Shown here piece after piece: positions 8,355 to 14,844 of a stretch of 15,745 nt of DNA (the stretch's first letter is position 1; the number at the start of each line of letters is the position of its first letter). The notes beneath the pieces are model-generated. The model ran no database searches, had not been told where the DNA came from, and was given only the letters and a program-made list of their open reading frames with translations. A program made the position numbers and the translations under genes. Source of the stretch: Bacteroidales bacterium UBA3382 (GTDB lineage: Bacteria; Bacteroidota; Bacteroidia; Bacteroidales; UBA932); the NCBI GenBank assembly GCA_002358965.1, contig DEPW01000013.1:4663-20407 (forward strand), read 5' to 3'.

Positions 8355-8378
8355 GTGCGCGTCGGTACCGTCGCGCAC
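8355..8378. repeat. REP palindrome 1 (left outer)
   Basis: A 24-bp imperfect palindrome: GTGCGCG, T, CGGTACCG, T, CGCGCAC. Only one base pair of the twelve is mismatched (T opposite T). The centre is GGTACC. It is the most symmetric of the four copies and begins 4 nt after a stop codon. Confidence 0.9.
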
Positions 8379-8401
8379 ACAAAACCCCTCCAGAGGCACT
8401 T

Positions 8402-9274
8402 CTACCGACGATGCGTGTGCTCGTCGGTACCATCGCGCACATCAGGCAATATTCTGGACAATTGCTTCATGTTGGTGATGTTATAACGGTATTTCAAGTC
8501 ATTCACCACATTTTCCCTCATCTTGGCCGGCAACTCCCCAAAATCCCGGACATTCAGATTGGCAAGAATTGCCGAAAGACCTTCGGAAATAATATGATCC
8601 GGCAATACCGGCTGTCGGCTGGCGACTGTTCCACCACCATCTTCCACGAGATTTTCAACCCTTCGCATGAGATAATGGTAATAACTGCTTTCGTTGCGAT
8701 AAAGCCGCTCGACTTCAATTTTAGCAATATAGTTTTCAGGAACTATCACTCCGGACTCATCAAACAAATAGCCTGAAGGCAACTTCAGCCTTGTCTTGAA
8801 CAGTTCCCTGTACCGCCTTGTTCCCAATTCCTTGATATCGTGCAAACCGCATGAAAGGCTGTCATTAAAATAGCTCTTCGAAGAACTCCAAGGATATTTT
8901 ACCGGATGCGGCACAATTCCCGCCATGAACGGGTTGCGCAGACAATAAGCAACGGTTACTTTCAGATGATAAGGGTCAAGTATCTCCTTAAAGCCTGACT
9001 TAGCATAACGCAATGGCTCAGGCTTAAGGTATTTGTTGGCCAGTTGGATTGAAAGCAATCTTTTAAAGCATTTTGCAAAATCATCCACAGCACCGGAAAT
9101 CCCTTTCAATACGAAATGTACATGGTTGTCCATCAGACAAAAGGCCACGACTGAAACAGATTGACAGACCTGAACGGAAAAAGCAACGGCGTTCATGCCC
9201 CTTATAAAATCTTCGGCATCCTTGAAAATCAATGACTGACACCTGCCGTCAGTAAAAAAATGATAATAACACAT
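8402..9274 (-). CDS. REP-associated tyrosine transposase (IS200-like, Y1 HUH family)
   Basis: A 290-aa protein of the TnpA-REP/RAYT group, single-strand DNA transposases that cut and join next to REP hairpins. The HUH metal-binding motif is HVH (51-53, in MDNHVHFVLKG). The likely nucleophile is Tyr110 in VAYCLRNPFMAGIV, with the family signature YPWSS at 127-131. After about residue 135 comes a C-terminal extension ending in a probable helix-turn-helix start (NITNMKQLSRIL), followed by the REP-encoded tail DVRDGTDEHTHRR. The frame is open upstream through REP 3, but ATG at 9274 is preceded by AAGGAGGA (9288-9281, 6 nt spacing) and is chosen. A TATATTTG element lies at 9304-9297. The gene is probably intact. 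The REP tail may replace the natural end of the helix-turn-helix. Confidence 0.88.
   Translation of the reverse strand: MCYYHFFTDGRCQSLIFKDAEDFIRGMNAVAFSVQVCQSVSVVAFCLMDNHVHFVLKGISGAVDDFAKCFKRLLSIQLANKYLKPEPLRYAKSGFKEILDPYHLKVTVAYCLRNPFMAGIVPHPVKYPWSSSKSYFNDSLSCGLHDIKELGTRRYRELFKTRLKLPSGYLFDESGVIVPENYIAKIEVERLYRNESSYYHYLMRRVENLVEDGGGTVASRQPVLPDHIISEGLSAILANLNVRDFGELPAKMRENVVNDLKYRYNITNMKQLSRILPDVRDGTDEHTHRR
8417..8440. repeat. REP palindrome 2 (left inner), overlaps transposase 3' end
   Basis: Same 24-bp family: GTGCTCGT, CGGTACCA, TCGCGCAC. It has T at position 5 and A at position 16, giving three mismatched pairs. It lies inside the transposase reading frame, where it is translated on the minus strand as VRDGTDEH just before the stop codon at 8404-8402. 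Confidence 0.9.
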
Positions 9275-9296
9275 CACAAATCCTCCTTCACTGCCG

Positions 9297-9304
9297 CAAA
9301 TATA
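9297..9304 (-). promoter_or_regulatory. Bacteroidetes-type -7 element for the transposase gene
   Basis: On the minus strand the sequence is TATATTTG, a full match to the TAnnTTTG -7 consensus of Bacteroidota. It lies 22 nt upstream of the ATG at 9274. No clear TTG -33 element is seen; that position falls within REP 3, so the palindrome might influence expression. Confidence 0.5.
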
Positions 9305-9313
9305 GGCAAAAAT

Positions 9314-9337
9314 GTGCTCATCGGTACCATCGCGCAC
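9314..9337. repeat. REP palindrome 3 (right inner)
   Basis: Same 24-bp family: GTGCTCAT, CGGTACCA, TCGCGCAC. Like REP 2 it has T at position 5 and A at position 16; like REP 4 it has A at position 7. Four pairs are mismatched. It lies 10 nt upstream of the transposase -7 element. Confidence 0.9.
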
Positions 9338-9375
9338 ACAAAACCTTGCTGGAAGGCCTTCTGGAGGGGATTCAT

Positions 9376-9399
9376 GTGCGCATCGGTACCGTCGCGCAC
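9376..9399. repeat. REP palindrome 4 (right outer)
   Basis: Same 24-bp family: GTGCGCAT, CGGTACCG, TCGCGCAC. It shares G at position 5 and G at position 16 with REP 1. It ends 1 nt from the stop codon of the histidine kinase (9403-9401), so it is the first sequence transcribed after that gene and could fold as a terminator-like hairpin. Confidence 0.9.
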
Positions 9400-9400
9400 A

Positions 9401-10729
9401 TCATCCGAACACCAGCGCAAAGACCGTCGACGAGGCATCCGACTTGACAAGCCTTATCGAACCGTTATGGCGGAGCATTATCTGCCGGGCGAGACTGAGG
9501 CCGATGCCTGTACCCTTCTTCTTGGTAGTGAAGAACGGTACGAATATCTGCTCGATGCTTTCGGGAGGTATCGGCTTGCCGTTGTCGGCCACTTCGATGA
9601 TGACATTCTCGGATTTGTCCATACGGCAATGGACGGATATGCGCTTGTCAGCCGGAGGGTCGTCCATCTCGAATGACTGGACGGCATTGCGGAGCAGATT
9701 CACGATTACCTGTGAAATCATGTTCTCATCGGCATGGATGAGTATGCCCCTGTCCTCGGACACGAAAGTACAGGAGATGCCCGCTTCCGAAAGTACAGGG
9801 CCCACAAGCGAGATGTCGCGTTCTATCAGTTCGGTGACATTGCAGATTTTCTTTACCGGCTCGGGAATCCTTGTCACCTTCCGGTAAGCCTCGACAAAGG
9901 ACATGAGGCCTTTGGATGTACTGTTGATAGTACGCAGGCCCTCGGAAATCTCTTTGGCATGCGTCCCCGGCTCGGCCGACATGGAGCAGAGGGTCTCGCT
10001 GATAGACGATATCGGACTGAGGTTGTTCATTATCTCGTGGGTAAGCACTCTGATCAGCCTGTCCCAGGACTCTGCCTGCTGGACTTCCATTTCATGCTCG
10101 ATATCATTGAAAGTGAAGATGCGCACCTTCTCCGAACGGCCGGAATGCGAACCGGTGACGGAAGTTTCGCTCTCCATGACGCGAAGCACGACTTCCCGGC
10201 TTTCGTTGAAAAACGAAATCTTGGCACTGTCATCCTTACCGATGGACATGAATTCCTCATACAGGCCGGGGCGTATGTTGTCCAATTGTTTCAGGCTGAT
10301 TACTTCTTTGCCGAAAAGCGCGGTCGCTTCCGGATTGGAAAACACGACGGCCCCGTATTCGTCCGTGGCCATCACTCCAGAAGTGACATTTTCCAGCATC
10401 TTACCGTAAAACATCTCTTTTTCCCGGATATTCGCCTTCTCGGTGTCGAGTTTATGCTTTATCCTGTTAAGCAACTTGACAAAAAGCCTGTCAGGCCTGC
10501 TCCCCGTTTCCTGCAGCCGCACCATGAAATCGTTGGCCTCGAATGCGTCCAACATGAAGACCAGCTTTTTAAGATTACGGAAATACTCTCTGTAACAGAC
10601 TACAGCCGACAACAGCAGCAAGGCCGCGGCTATCCCTCCCGACACATAGTGTCCCGAAAACAGCAGGACTGTCGAAAGTGCCGACAGGACGATTACGGCG
10701 ACAATGCAAAGGACGGTGCGGAGTCTCAT
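9401..10729 (-). CDS. Membrane sensor histidine kinase (NtrB/NtrY-like)
   Basis: A 442-aa sensor kinase, expected to phosphorylate the adjacent NtrC-type regulator. Order of parts: two membrane segments (about 4-24 and 31-46) with almost no periplasmic loop, a linker region (about 50-105), a PAS domain (about 108-215, with MLENVTSGVMATDEYGAVVF), the H-box VLTHEIMNNLSPI with His231, the N-box NLLRNAVQS (344-352), the G1 box DNGKP (382-386), the F-box FVPFFTTK (397-403) and the G2 box GTGIGLSLA (406-414). All catalytic boxes are present. The lack of a large periplasmic domain suggests it senses through the membrane, the PAS domain or a partner such as the operon's GIN lipoprotein. ATG at 10729 lies 10 nt after the regulator's stop codon. 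The stop codon abuts REP 4. Confidence 0.93.
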   Translation of the reverse strand: MRLRTVLCIVAVIVLSALSTVLLFSGHYVSGGIAAALLLLSAVVCYREYFRNLKKLVFMLDAFEANDFMVRLQETGSRPDRLFVKLLNRIKHKLDTEKANIREKEMFYGKMLENVTSGVMATDEYGAVVFSNPEATALFGKEVISLKQLDNIRPGLYEEFMSIGKDDSAKISFFNESREVVLRVMESETSVTGSHSGRSEKVRIFTFNDIEHEMEVQQAESWDRLIRVLTHEIMNNLSPISSISETLCSMSAEPGTHAKEISEGLRTINSTSKGLMSFVEAYRKVTRIPEPVKKICNVTELIERDISLVGPVLSEAGISCTFVSEDRGILIHADENMISQVIVNLLRNAVQSFEMDDPPADKRISVHCRMDKSENVIIEVADNGKPIPPESIEQIFVPFFTTKKKGTGIGLSLARQIMLRHNGSIRLVKSDASSTVFALVFG

Positions 10730-10739
10730 ACGCCGAAGA

Positions 10740-12110
10740 TCAGAGATTGTAGCGTTTCATCTTGTTGTACAGAGTCTGACGCGTAATGCCGAGCGATTTC
10801 GCCACAAGCGACATGTTCCCTTCATATTTTTTCAAGGCATGCGATATCATTTTTATCTCCATGTCTTCCAATGTACCGTTTACCGAAGAATCTTCCGCAT
10901 CGCCGACGGCATCATTGACTCTGCGGTATTTTTCAGACAACTGCAGAGCATCAGGGGTGATCACATCCCCGACGGAAAGTATCACCGCCTTCTCTATGCA
11001 ATTGCGCAATTCCCTTATGTTCCCATACCAGTCGTATTCGCGCAACAGCCTGGACGAATCATCTCCCAGCCGCAATCCCTTCCTGAAATATTTTTCCGAA
11101 AATTCGGCAACGAACATCTCCGAAAGAGGGATTATCTCGTCCCTCCTTTCCCTGAGCGGAGGCAAGTGCAGATGTATCGTATTGACTCTGTAAAACAGAT
11201 CCTCGCGGAACTGTCCGGAAGCTACAAGTCCGTCTATGTCACTGTTGGTAGCACATATGAGCCTGATATCAACCGGCACCGGCTTATTGCTGCCGACGCG
11301 CACTACAGCCCTGTCCTGAAGGGCACGGAGCAATTTTGCCTGAAGATGCAGAGGCATGTTCCCTATCTCGTCGAGGAACAGAGTGCCTCCAGCGGCTTCC
11401 TCGAACTTTCCGGTACGGTCGCTGCGGGCATCTGTAAACGCACCTTTCACATGGCCGAAAAGCTCGCTTTCGAAAAGCGTCTCCGGTATGGCTCCCATGT
11501 CTACACATACCATCGGACCTTTATGCCTCAGCGAAAGACGGTGTATCTCTTTGGCCAGCATATCCTTTCCCGTACCGTTCTCCCCGGTGATCAGTACTGA
11601 TGCGTCGGTCGCGGCGACGCGCGTTATCTGCTCTTTCAGCCTTGACATGCCATCGGAAACTCCCCAATACATGCCTTTTCCTCCATCCCTTGTCCTTCCG
11701 TCGCCCTTCTGCATGCCCCTTCCGGCAGCCAGGACGCAGGCTGCCTTCAATGTGGAAACGAGCTTGTCATTGTCCCATGGCTTGACTATGAAGTCGAATG
11801 CACCGCGCTTCATACCCTCTATCGCAAGGTCAATGTCCGCATAGGCCGTAAACAGCACGACTTCCGTATCGGGGCAGCGCTTCTTTATCTGGTCAAGCCA
11901 GAAGAGTCCCTCATTCCCGTTGTTCACCTCGGAAGTGAAGTTCATATCAAGCAACACTGCATTAAAGGCATCCTCTCCCAAAGAAGACATTATCCCTTTG
12001 GGAGAGCCGATGCATTTCACTTTCGAAAAATAATGCGGCAACAACAGTCCGAGGGCGCTGATTATCCCTTCATTGTCATCGACCACAAGTATGGAACCGG
12101 GCGATTTCAT
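10740..12110 (-). CDS. NtrC-family sigma-54-dependent response regulator
   Basis: A 456-aa transcription activator. The receiver domain (about 6-125) has acidic residues D11/D12, phosphoacceptor D55, T88 and K110. The AAA+ domain (about 148-375) has Walker A GENGTGKD (176-183), a sigma-54 contact loop GAFTDA (223-228) and Walker B TLFLDE (243-248). The sequence GQFREDLFYRVNTIHLHLPPLRER marks the sensor region. A Fis-type helix-turn-helix ends the protein (about 430-456, VAKSLGITRQTLYNKMKRY). The contact loop reads GAFTDA instead of the classic GAFTGA. The frame extends 30 codons upstream, but ATG at 12110 places the receiver domain directly at the start and overlaps the previous stop as TAATG, implying coupled translation. 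Likely targets are the sites at 5727-5819. Confidence 0.95.
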   Translation of the reverse strand: MKSPGSILVVDDNEGIISALGLLLPHYFSKVKCIGSPKGIMSSLGEDAFNAVLLDMNFTSEVNNGNEGLFWLDQIKKRCPDTEVVLFTAYADIDLAIEGMKRGAFDFIVKPWDNDKLVSTLKAACVLAAGRGMQKGDGRTRDGGKGMYWGVSDGMSRLKEQITRVAATDASVLITGENGTGKDMLAKEIHRLSLRHKGPMVCVDMGAIPETLFESELFGHVKGAFTDARSDRTGKFEEAAGGTLFLDEIGNMPLHLQAKLLRALQDRAVVRVGSNKPVPVDIRLICATNSDIDGLVASGQFREDLFYRVNTIHLHLPPLRERRDEIIPLSEMFVAEFSEKYFRKGLRLGDDSSRLLREYDWYGNIRELRNCIEKAVILSVGDVITPDALQLSEKYRRVNDAVGDAEDSSVNGTLEDMEIKMISHALKKYEGNMSLVAKSLGITRQTLYNKMKRYNL

Positions 12111-12898
12111 TATCTCTTCGATACTTTTGACGCTCCCGATACATCCTGACGGCTTATGATTCCCGGACCCAGGACTTCGACCTTCGAAGCTCCCGAACAT
12201 TCGATACCGGCCTCTTCCTCACACCAGAGGGTCAGCCTCGAAGCCCCCGAACAGTCCACTTCGCACAGACCGGCCTTCAAAGCCTCTGAATCGGCATGGC
12301 TGGCCCCGGAAATATCGACGGCAAGCTTATCGCACACGCCTGCCAGAGTCACACTGGAAGCCCCGGAAATATCAAGATACAAATATTTGGCAGTCAAAAG
12401 CATATCCAGGCCGGTCGCCCCGGAGATATCGATTTCAAGATCTTCCAGCCTCAATGTATCCTTGCAGACCATCCTCGCAGTTCCGCTCAAATCCAGGCTT
12501 TCGAAACTTTCCGAAGAAGAAAGCCTCACAACGGGACTGTCCGCATCCGCACCGAGCCGCACATTGCGGCTGTAACGCACTTCCAGAGAGCCGTCATCCA
12601 CCTCGCACTTTATGCAATCGAACAGATTCGCCGGAGCCGTCAGTTCCGCCATTCCTTCAGGGATTTCCGAGGAAAATTCGACCTTGAACGCATGCGAAAC
12701 ATCTATGGCATCGAAATCGCCTATTGCCATCATCCGTGTCTGAGACGAATCGGCCGCCACTACATACGAAGTATCCTTGCTGTCTACGACAAATATCGTA
12801 TCCCCGTCCAGACGGAAGGATATCACTCCGCACGAAGTCAGTGAAAGCGGCAGTAAAAACATTATCGATAAAATGATTATCAGTCTATTGCATTTCAT
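12110..12898 (-). CDS. GIN-domain (DUF2807) lipoprotein
   Basis: A 262-aa envelope lipoprotein of the DUF2807, or 'head GIN domain', family, whose biochemical role is not established. The signal peptide ends in a good lipobox, LTSC, with Cys23. The central and C-terminal part is a right-handed beta-helix-like array: SGA/SGT motifs recur at residues 138, 159, 178, 197, 217, 235 and 254, about every 19-20 residues (for example DLSGT, DISGA, DCSGA, ECSGA, DVSGA). The frame can be read from a TTG at 12904, but ATG at 12898 is the better start. Its stop overlaps the ATG of the NtrC-type regulator (TAATG), so lipoprotein, regulator and kinase are one translational unit. That suggests a part in sensing or in the regulated envelope response; this is inference. 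Confidence 0.87.
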   Translation of the reverse strand: MKCNRLIIILSIMFLLPLSLTSCGVISFRLDGDTIFVVDSKDTSYVVAADSSQTRMMAIGDFDAIDVSHAFKVEFSSEIPEGMAELTAPANLFDCIKCEVDDGSLEVRYSRNVRLGADADSPVVRLSSSESFESLDLSGTARMVCKDTLRLEDLEIDISGATGLDMLLTAKYLYLDISGASSVTLAGVCDKLAVDISGASHADSEALKAGLCEVDCSGASRLTLWCEEEAGIECSGASKVEVLGPGIISRQDVSGASKVSKR

Positions 12899-12931
12899 TG
12901 TCAAAACAAATTAAATCCATTAAACCATTCG

Positions 12932-12939
12932 CAAAATTA
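12932..12939 (-). promoter_or_regulatory. Bacteroidetes-type -7 element for the GIN/NtrC/kinase operon
   Basis: TAATTTTG on the minus strand fits TAnnTTTG, 33 nt upstream of the ATG at 12898 and inside the 74-nt gap after the outer membrane protein gene. No good -33 TTG is seen. It suggests the kinase operon can be transcribed separately from the ABC-2 operon upstream. No clear terminator hairpin is seen in the gap, so read-through is also possible. Confidence 0.45.
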
Positions 12940-12972
12940 ATAAAAATCGGCATTCGTCCCCCTCTCGTTTCC

Positions 12973-13566
12973 CTAAAAACGCACGCCGTAAGTAAAGCCG
13001 GTCATGAACTCATACAGGCAGCCGGTCTCGTTCCACTTCATACCTGTCACCAGTACTTTGTTCTGGAATCCGAAATAGCACCAGTCCAAATCGTATTTCA
13101 ACATCGCACCGACCTCCAGGGCAAAACTGTAGGATCTTTCAGGAGAGCCGAATCCGCCTGTCGCAAATCCGATTCCGGCCATCGGCTCTATGCTGAAATC
13201 GGATTTCTTGAACCGAAGGACATCCGTTCCGACACCTGCCATTACAGTATACATTTGCGGATAACCCGATTTCATCTCCTTATTCGTACCGCCCCATGAG
13301 AGATAAACCAGACCGGCGGTTTGCGGAATCCTGTATTTGACGGAAACATTCGAGAAGACGCCGTTTCCGGTCACATCGCCCATGGAATAGAGGAGACTGG
13401 CTTCCACATAGATGCTTCCCCAGTCCTTTTTCTCTTCAGTTCCGGTCGGTGAAGATGACGGCAGATTTTCCGGTTGCGGATCTGCCAATACAGATTCCTG
13501 TGCCAATGCCTTATAGCCGCCGAAAGCGAGCAAAAGCAGCGTAAAAAACATTACTATCCTTTTCAT
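12973..13566 (-). CDS. Predicted small outer membrane beta-barrel protein
   Basis: A 197-aa exported protein. Residues 1-22 form a signal peptide (cleavage likely after ALA, before QESVLA). A Pro/Ser-rich linker (about 30-46) follows, and then alternating hydrophobic/aromatic strands suitable for an eight-stranded barrel: SIYVEASLLYSMG, GLVYLSWGG, YTVMAGVGTDVLRF, FSIEPMAGIGFATGG, YSFALEVGAMLKYDL, and a C-terminal strand FMTGFTYGVRF ending in Phe, as usual for outer membrane barrels. No specific family is recognised. The ATG at 13566 overlaps the GntR stop (ATGA), so it is translated with the repressor and should be controlled with the ABC-2 transporter. The function is unknown. Confidence 0.75.
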   Translation of the reverse strand: MKRIVMFFTLLLLAFGGYKALAQESVLADPQPENLPSSSPTGTEEKKDWGSIYVEASLLYSMGDVTGNGVFSNVSVKYRIPQTAGLVYLSWGGTNKEMKSGYPQMYTVMAGVGTDVLRFKKSDFSIEPMAGIGFATGGFGSPERSYSFALEVGAMLKYDLDWCYFGFQNKVLVTGMKWNETGCLYEFMTGFTYGVRF

Positions 13567-13949
13567 GACTTATATTTTTTTTGTTGTAACTTGTCAAATT
13601 CCTTGCGGACGACTTCGATTGCCTTTTCAAGGGTGAAGCCGAGAAGGAACATCTTCTTTACGATTTGGGGCAAATCGCTGTCTAACAGCTTTTCCCTCTG
13701 GTCTTCAAGTATCAGGGGGATGCTTCCCGGAGAGACGAAATAACCTATGCCGCGCTTGTTGTAAATGATGTTTTTCTGTTGCAGATAATCATAGCTGCGC
13801 ATCATCGTATTCGGATTCACCTGATATTCCGCGCCCATCTCTCTCACGGACGGAATACGGCAGTCGGAACCCCATTTCCCCGACAGAATGTTCTCGCATA
13901 TCCGGTCGGCTATCTGCAGATAAATAGGCATGTTATCATTGAATTGCAT
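13563..13949 (-). CDS. GntR-family repressor, YtrA subfamily
   Basis: A 128-aa DNA-binding regulator with an N-terminal winged helix (about 5-72) and only a short C-terminal helical tail, the size and form of the YtrA subfamily, which usually represses its own ABC transporter operon. Characteristic residues: PIYLQIADRICENILSGKW at the start, RIPSVREMGAEYQVNPNTMMRSYDYL for the recognition helix, and NKRGIGYFV for the wing. The gene follows the permease; in many species the repressor comes first. A strong AAGGAGGTG (13965-13957, 7 nt before ATG) overlaps the permease stop codon, so this gene may be translated at a higher rate than its neighbours. The probable operator is the inverted repeat at 15700-15723. 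The stop overlaps the start of the outer membrane protein gene. Confidence 0.92.
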   Translation of the reverse strand: MQFNDNMPIYLQIADRICENILSGKWGSDCRIPSVREMGAEYQVNPNTMMRSYDYLQQKNIIYNKRGIGYFVSPGSIPLILEDQREKLLDSDLPQIVKKMFLLGFTLEKAIEVVRKEFDKLQQKKYKS

Positions 13950-13963
13950 TTTAATACACCTCC

Positions 13964-14836
13964 TTATGATTTGACCGTCCTGAGCCTGTAATATATCGCG
14001 ACACTCAGGGCGATGAAAGCCACGATACTGAAAATCATACCGTAAGACATCGATTTGTCGAGAAAATCGAACATCCCCTGCATCATTACATACTCTGACT
14101 GACCCGACAAATCAAGCGTCCCGGCATCCATGCCATTCAATGCGGCCATCAGTTTGTTTCCCCAGAAAAGCGTCTGGATATTCCCGATTACGAGATTCAG
14201 TCCGAGATAGATGCCTATGGTCTTGAGCACCTTGTATGTCTTGAACACAAGGGCGCACAGAAGCGTGAACGAAGCAATCATGAAATAGCTTATGACGAAA
14301 CTCCACGCCAATTTGCCGAATATTGCCGAATATCCTACATCGAACGACTCGTCATAAAAGTCCGATATGCCGCCGATGAGATCCGCAGGGTTCATGTATC
14401 CGGTAAATCCGCCAAGTCCGGTAAGGGCGATCAGGGTATCTCCGGCCCAGCCGGCAAGGAAGATGACTGCCGGAGTGAATATATAATATATGATGGTGAT
14501 GCTGAGGAACTTTTCCAGCGTCGAAGCAGGCAGCATCAATTGCGTGACATTGCTCCTGCTGTCAGTAAGATAGCCGAAACTCGATGTCGCCATGAAGAGC
14601 ATCATGATGAAATGCGTTATGCAAAGTATGATGAACCTCGCCACAGGATAAACAGGGATATTTTCCCCGGTACCGCCATACATGAAAACAATGTCATATA
14701 TCTGCATTATCAGCGCAACCGTCAGGAGCACTATTGTCGGGCCGAGCAGCATCGAAAGCCCCGCCCTGTTCGCCGTTCCTATGATATCGTGCCTGAGCGT
14801 AAGGCCGAATCTCTTAAAACTGAATACATTGTTCAT
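13964..14836 (-). CDS. ABC-2-type transporter permease
   Basis: A 290-aa integral membrane protein with about six membrane segments (about 30-50, 66-90, 107-131, 175-199, 203-223 and 262-283) and short loops, the usual form of an ABC-2 permease half. There are no long soluble domains. It starts 8 nt after the stop codon of the ATPase gene and is followed 14 nt later by the YtrA-type repressor. In this type of operon the ATPase and permease act together; B. subtilis YtrA-controlled transporters are linked to cell-envelope antibiotic stress. The substrate here cannot be told from sequence. Only one permease gene is present, so a homodimer with two copies of the ATPase is likely. Confidence 0.85.
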   Translation of the reverse strand: MNNVFSFKRFGLTLRHDIIGTANRAGLSMLLGPTIVLLTVALIMQIYDIVFMYGGTGENIPVYPVARFIILCITHFIMMLFMATSSFGYLTDSRSNVTQLMLPASTLEKFLSITIIYYIFTPAVIFLAGWAGDTLIALTGLGGFTGYMNPADLIGGISDFYDESFDVGYSAIFGKLAWSFVISYFMIASFTLLCALVFKTYKVLKTIGIYLGLNLVIGNIQTLFWGNKLMAALNGMDAGTLDLSGQSEYVMMQGMFDFLDKSMSYGMIFSIVAFIALSVAIYYRLRTVKS

Positions 14837-14844
14837 GGCTGTCC

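Larger units (their letters stand above)
8355..9399. mobile_element. RAYT/REP element: transposase gene bracketed by paired palindromes
   Basis: The element consists of a REP-associated tyrosine transposase gene flanked by two 86-bp units (8355-8440 and 9314-9399). Each unit is palindrome (24 bp), spacer (38 bp), palindrome (24 bp). Both units are in the same orientation: the first palindrome of each is followed by ACAAAACC and the second by ATCA. The spacers match at 23 of 38 positions. The left end is 4 nt after the stop codon at 8350, and the right end is 1 nt from the stop codon of the kinase gene at 9401. Bracketing of a RAYT gene by REPs is the usual arrangement in Gammaproteobacteria. 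No target-site duplication is evident. Confidence 0.85.

Noticed and set aside
9275..9337. Transposase start inside REP 3
   Set aside because: The extra residues are REP-encoded; ATG 9274 has a strong Shine-Dalgarno and a -7 element between it and REP 3.
8355..9399. CRISPR array from the repeated 24-bp palindromes
   Set aside because: There are only four copies, in two pairs around a transposase gene, with no cas genes; the REP/RAYT explanation fits better.
12111..12200. Upstream extension of the NtrC frame by 30 codons
   Set aside because: The receiver domain begins directly after ATG 12110, and the extension lies within the GIN lipoprotein gene.
14669..14674. Another GGTACC, possible fifth REP
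   Set aside because: The flanks do not match the REP arms and it lies within the ABC-2 permease gene.
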